From Mesorhizobium loti (lineage in GTDB: Bacteria > Pseudomonadota > Alphaproteobacteria > Rhizobiales > Rhizobiaceae): a DNA stretch of 64,000 nt. Location: NCBI RefSeq assembly GCF_001510895.1, contig NZ_LPWA01000109.1, forward strand, positions 1 through 64,000, in the 5' to 3' direction. Position 1 is the first letter of the stretch. The number at the start of each line of letters is the position of its first letter. Shown in pieces: positions 60,414-64,000 of the stretch. The notes below the pieces were generated by a model. The model was not told where the DNA came from. It did no database searches and saw only the letters and a list, made by a program, of their open reading frames with translations. Both the position numbers and the translations under genes were made by a program.

Positions 60414-62066
60414 TCACGCCTGGTCGAGCCAGACCTTCCCGTAATCGCGTTCGAAGGTCGGATGCATCTTGTAGTTCTGCACCGCCTTGACCGAGTGGCT
60501 GTAGAGCTTGCGCCAGTATGGCTGGATGATGATGCCGGAATCCTGCAGGATTTGCTCGATGTCCTTCATCATTTCCTTGCGCTTGGCGGCGTCGGCGACG
60601 GCGAGTGCAGCGTTGAGCTTGGCATCCCAATCGGGATTTGACCAGGCGGTCTCGTTCCAGGCTTCGCCGGTGCGATAGCCTATCGCCAGCACCTGGACGC
60701 CGAGCGGCCGCATGTTCCAGTTGGTCATGGACAGCGGATACTTGGTCCAGTCGTTCCAGAAGGTCGAGCCCGGCAGCACCGTGCGCTTCACCTTGATGCC
60801 GGCGTCGCGCATCTGCGCGGCGATCGCATCGCCGGTGTTCTTGTGCCAGTCCTCGTCGACCGTGATCAGCTCATGCTCGAAGTCGGCTTGACCGGCTTCC
60901 GCCAGCAGCGCCTTTGCTTTGGCGGGATCGCGAGCGACCTTCTTCAGTTCGAAGTATTCCGGGTGAATCTGGCAGACATGGTGATTCTCGGCGACCGTGC
61001 CGGCATTGCCGTAGCCGAGTTGCAGGACGACGTTGTTGTCGACCGCGAGCTGCAGGGCGTTGCGGACCTTCTGGTTGTCGTACGGTTTGTTATTGACGTT
61101 GGTGCGACAGACGATGGTCGAGGCAGTGACGATTTCCGACTTCACCAGGTCCATGCCGTCGAGGATCGATACGTAGTCGGCCGAGGTCTCGAAATTGGTG
61201 TGGACTTCGCCCGCCTCGAAGGCGCTGACCATGGCGCCCGGATCGGTGCCGTAGTCGATGAATTCGATGCCGTCGAGGAAGACTTCGCCATCCCACCACT
61301 TGTTGTCGGCGCGGCGCTTGTAAACCACCTTCTGGCCGACATCGTAGGAGACGAGCTCGAACGGGCCGGTGCCGATCGGGCAGGCTTTGAAATCGCCACC
61401 CTTCTCGTCGAAGCTCTTGTGCACGATCAGGCCAGGATAGTCGCACATGTTCGGGATCAGCGCGATGTCCGGCTTGCCGAGCTTCAGCTTGATGGTCATG
61501 TCGTCGACCTTGGTGACAGCGCTCTCGTCGAGCTTGTCGTCCTTGACCAGCGTGCCGAGGCGGCCAGGCATCGAATTGCCTTCGGCCTTCTTGTCAGCCC
61601 AACGCTTGAGGTTGAAGATGACGTCGTCCGCCGTGAAGGCATCGCCATTCGACCAGGTCACGCCCTTGCGCACATGCAGCGTGTATTCGGTGGCGTCGTC
61701 GTTCACATCCCAACTCTCCAGCAGGTACGGGCGGAACGTGTATTCTGTAGTGTACTTGACCAGCGGCTCAAGCGCCTGGCGCTCGGCATTGGCGATTTCC
61801 GACCAGTCGGCCTTGCGCGGATCCTTCGGATCCTTGACCCATTGCGCGACCTTCAGCGTGCCGCCCTTCTTGCCCTTAACGTCCTCGGCTCTGGCCGGGG
61901 TCGGATCAGCGAGGCCGAGCAGGCCGTAGGCCATCGCTGTGGACGCTCCGAAGACGCTGGCCAGGGCCAGGAATTCGCGGCGATCGACCTTTCCTGCCTT
62001 GGCTTCTTCGGCCAGGGCCAGGATGTGATCCGGAACACGGTCGCCGCTACTTTTATAGATTGCCAT
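60414..62066 (-). CDS. dipeptide/opine-type ABC transporter substrate-binding protein with Tat signal
   Basis: A 550-residue binding protein of the SBP family 5. A twin-arginine signal ([14 protein letters not shown]) and long n-region mean it is exported folded; the mature start is near PARAEDV. Family blocks include [24 protein letters not shown] and [21 protein letters not shown]. It heads the operon with two permeases and the fused ATPase. GGGAGA precedes the ATG. The ligand cannot be predicted: peptides, opines or amine compounds are all possible. Confidence 0.87.
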   Translation of the reverse strand: MAIYKSSGDRVPDHILALAEEAKAGKVDRREFLALASVFGASTAMAYGLLGLADPTPARAEDVKGKKGGTLKVAQWVKDPKDPRKADWSEIANAERQALEPLVKYTTEYTFRPYLLESWDVNDDATEYTLHVRKGVTWSNGDAFTADDVIFNLKRWADKKAEGNSMPGRLGTLVKDDKLDESAVTKVDDMTIKLKLGKPDIALIPNMCDYPGLIVHKSFDEKGGDFKACPIGTGPFELVSYDVGQKVVYKRRADNKWWDGEVFLDGIEFIDYGTDPGAMVSAFEAGEVHTNFETSADYVSILDGMDLVKSEIVTASTIVCRTNVNNKPYDNQKVRNALQLAVDNNVVLQLGYGNAGTVAENHHVCQIHPEYFELKKVARDPAKAKALLAEAGQADFEHELITVDEDWHKNTGDAIAAQMRDAGIKVKRTVLPGSTFWNDWTKYPLSMTNWNMRPLGVQVLAIGYRTGEAWNETAWSNPDWDAKLNAALAVADAAKRKEMMKDIEQILQDSGIIIQPYWRKLYSHSVKAVQNYKMHPTFERDYGKVWLDQA

Positions 62067-62272
62067 GACTATCTCCCATTGTTGGCTTTCTGCCTTTTAA
62101 CATTCCGCATCCAGACCGTGATGTCAAAAGTCGGTGTGGAGTGGGAACATGTGAGGGAATGTGCAACTTTGGAATGAGGCCGGTTCGCGCGATAGCGACA
62201 GTCTTGACGCAAATTTGCTAGTGCGACGCAGATTCCAAAGAAATCGCCACGACGGATTAAATCAATACATTT

Positions 62273-62376
62273 AATGCATGTCGCCCAGAAGTGTGCAGCG
62301 GTTCTGGGGCAACGACATGCATCAAAACAAAGGCTTAAAGCGCGTCGCCTGAATCCGTTTCAGCGCGACGCGCCTT
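62273..62376 (+). repeat. dispersed repeat with AAGCGCGTCGC stem, direct copy
   Basis: Near-identical to the copy at 54953: ATGCATGTCG..., GGGGCAACGACATGCATC and AAAGCGCGTCGC...GCGACGCGCC. It lies in the 378-bp gap between the peptide binding-protein gene and tamB; beyond the repeat no gene or other element was seen there. Confidence 0.8.
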
Positions 62377-62444
62377 AGGCGGATAAGGGCCTCATGCGCG
62401 CGGCAGAAGCCCTCTTGGGCCGGCCGCAGGCGAGCGTCATGTCG

Positions 62445-64000
62445 TCAATATTCGCGCTCGTAAAAGACGCCGCCCTTGGCTTCGCCGGCATCGTTGGCCT
62501 CGCCGCGCAGCTTCACGCCGCGCCCGACATTGAGGTCGATCGTCGCCTTGCCGGAGCCCGGCTTGTCGCCCTTCTGGATCGTCACGTAGGTGCGGTCGTT
62601 GAGGTACTTGCCGGCGGAAACCGCGGTGCCGCCTTTCTCGTCCGTCGTCACGTCGAGATTGTCGACGCCGATGGCGCTTTGCAGGTTCTCGAGCAGTGAG
62701 GTCGAGCCGCCGACCCCTGCCAACTGCGCGGCGGCTTGCGCGAGTTGCGCGATCTGCAGCGGTGAGAGTTTGGACATGGATTGACCGAAGATGAGCTGTG
62801 CCAGGACCTCGTCCTGGGGCAGCGCCGGAACGGAGGAGAAAGTGAACTTCGGGTTGGTCGCTTCGCCCGAAACGACGATGGTGACGGTGGCGCTGCTCGT
62901 CGTCGTGGTCGCCGTCAGATTGAGATAAGGCACCAGCGAACCCTGGAACCCGACCGTGCCCTCGGTGAAGGTCAGCCGCTTGGCAAGAATCGACAGCCGT
63001 CCGCGCTGCAGGGTGAAGGTGCCGACGGCTTGCGGCGACGAGGCCGGGCCGGTCAGCTTGAGCGATCCGCCGAACTCGGCGTCGACGCCCCTGCCCTGGA
63101 TGAAGATCTGGTTCGGCGCGTTGACCGTCACATCGAGGGCAAGGCCGCTGCCGCTATTGCCGCCACCGCTGGATGTGGCTGGGCGCAGCGCCTTATCCTG
63201 CGCCCGCACCGGGCCGGGCGCGTTCTTGTGCTTGACGTCGAGCGCCGAGAGCGAACCCGGCAGTTTTTCCGGGACGGTGATGACCGTCCTCGCCAGATTG
63301 ATGGCGCCTGCGATCACCGGCGCCGAAACGAGCGGCCCCTTGATGGTCAGGTCGCCGCCGAGATTGGCGGTCACCACCCTGCCGTCGGTATAGCGGCCAT
63401 CGGTGAGTTTTATCGACAGGTCGGCCGGGAAGCCTTGCGCCGGAGTAATGCCGACCGTGCCGCTGGCCGAAAGGCTGCCGCGCGTCGACAACGTGCCGGT
63501 CAGGCGATTGATCCTGGCAACGCCGCTGCCGATCGAGACGTCGGCCGCAATGTCGTTGACCGCAAGCCCGGAGCGCGCATCGATGAGACGGGCGCCCGAC
63601 GTGTTGACCGTGCCGCCGATCACCGGCGACGACGCCGGGCCGCGCACCTGCACATTGACATTGGCTGTGCCGGTCAGCCCCAGGCCCTGCGCCGCGAGCT
63701 TGGCGGCAAGGAAGGAAAACGGCACCTTGCCGTTGAAGTCGAGCGCCAACGCCGGCGTGCCTGCCGTTGTCACCGTGCCGCCGCCCTTGAGGCCAAGGCC
63801 GGCTGCGTCGCTGATGTTGGCGTCGAAGGCGAGCTTGTTGCCGGCAAATGTCCCCGACGACGATACATTCATGCCGCCGAGCCCGGCGCCGCGCGTCTGC
63901 GAGGTCTGCACAGCGGAAGCATCGACCTTAAAGGTGACCGCCGGAGTGGCCGGCGCACCGGACACCTTGACAGTGCCCGAGATCGAGCCGGCCGCGTCGA
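62445..64000 (-). CDS. tamB: TamB, translocation and assembly module protein, partial
   Basis: The visible 518 or so residues are the C-terminal part of TamB (DUF490). It spans the periplasm, works with the outer-membrane protein TamA, and helps move outer-membrane proteins or phospholipids. The repeat-like beta pattern (GPASSPVIGGTVNTSGARLID, GPASSPQAVGTFTLQRGRLS) is typical. The conserved end block LPQDEVLAQLIFGQSMSKLSPLQIAQLAQAAAQLAG near the C-terminus is diagnostic. The frame is open to the right edge, so the start lies beyond the window. An SGGGNSGSG linker is a local feature. The ORF ends EAKGGVFYEREY, a complete TamB terminus. Confidence 0.92.
   Translation of the reverse strand, partial: DAAGSISGTVKVSGAPATPAVTFKVDASAVQTSQTRGAGLGGMNVSSSGTFAGNKLAFDANISDAAGLGLKGGGTVTTAGTPALALDFNGKVPFSFLAAKLAAQGLGLTGTANVNVQVRGPASSPVIGGTVNTSGARLIDARSGLAVNDIAADVSIGSGVARINRLTGTLSTRGSLSASGTVGITPAQGFPADLSIKLTDGRYTDGRVVTANLGGDLTIKGPLVSAPVIAGAINLARTVITVPEKLPGSLSALDVKHKNAPGPVRAQDKALRPATSSGGGNSGSGLALDVTVNAPNQIFIQGRGVDAEFGGSLKLTGPASSPQAVGTFTLQRGRLSILAKRLTFTEGTVGFQGSLVPYLNLTATTTTSSATVTIVVSGEATNPKFTFSSVPALPQDEVLAQLIFGQSMSKLSPLQIAQLAQAAAQLAGVGGSTSLLENLQSAIGVDNLDVTTDEKGGTAVSAGKYLNDRTYVTIQKGDKPGSGKATIDLNVGRGVKLRGEANDAGEAKGGVFYEREY

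Noticed and set aside
1..64000. CRISPR arrays, tRNA or rRNA genes, insertion sequences, integration sites
   Set aside because: I looked on both strands and found no regular spacer arrays, transposase genes or tRNA-like sequences; a covariance-model search would be needed to exclude small RNAs.

Overview
The window looks like chromosomal DNA of a Mesorhizobium-type alphaproteobacterium (Rhizobiales/Phyllobacteriaceae). This rests on the high GC, the gene families (btaAB betaine-lipid genes, PreTA/hydantoinase pyrimidine catabolism, dimethylglycine-dehydrogenase-like plus MttB-like pair, several ABC operons) and the dispersed palindromic intergenic repeats that I recognise from rhizobial genomes. 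No rRNA, tRNA, CRISPR array, insertion sequence or replication origin was seen.

Layout. 0.1-1 kb: small lipoprotein and a winged-helix regulator. 1.1-4.7 kb: a fused 5-oxoprolinase/hydantoinase, divergent from the regulator. 4.8-6.7 kb: btaA-btaB (DGTS betaine lipid), preceded by a textbook Pho box. 6.7-12 kb: serine hydrolase, GH25 lysozyme lipoprotein, MltB-like transglycosylase, ornithine-decarboxylase-family enzyme. 12-18.3 kb: EamA exporter, a 28-residue membrane peptide, metF with an ArsR-methyltransferase fusion regulator, trmO, DUF2293, MOSC and isoprenylcysteine-methyltransferase-like genes. 18.3-28.5 kb: ketoacyl synthase III, tam, a DpnI-like restriction enzyme with a zinc-ribbon neighbour, ettA, RNase T2, alpha/beta hydrolase, CoA-transferase plus ThDP enzyme. 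28.5-39.4 kb and 44.9-47.6 kb: reductive pyrimidine degradation (ABC importer, dihydropyrimidinase, carbamoylase, omega-aminotransferase, RutR, PreTA). 39.4-44.8 kb: TIR-domain protein, MmyB-type regulator, two SDRs, DUF3592, and an Rrf2-AhpD-DoxX operon. 47.7-55.7 kb: ChaC, VOC protein, DoxX, DMGDH-like and MttB-like genes, a transglycosylase lipoprotein. 55.7-62.1 kb: dipeptide/opine-type ABC operon. 62.4-64 kb: the C-terminal part of TamB, running off the right edge.

How they work together. PreTA reduces uracil/thymine, the dihydropyrimidinase opens the ring, the carbamoylase releases beta-alanine, and the aminotransferase makes malonate semialdehyde. RutR sits beside the operon, and a similar RutR-like box lies upstream of both the aminotransferase operon and preT. 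BtaA and BtaB make phosphorus-free membrane lipid under predicted PhoB control. The ArsR-methyltransferase regulator is translationally coupled to metF and has an AT-rich palindrome at its own promoter.

Two AT-richer islands stand out. One holds a stand-alone DpnI homologue (20.5-21.6 kb) and the other a TIR protein with an unrecognised beta-rich C-terminal half (39.4-40.2 kb). These are the best candidates for acquired defence functions. Twelve otherwise intact genes are broken by about 16 frame breaks, nearly all explained by one missing base. That pattern points to sequencing or assembly error more than to true decay, and affected genes are listed with their full span as frameshifted.
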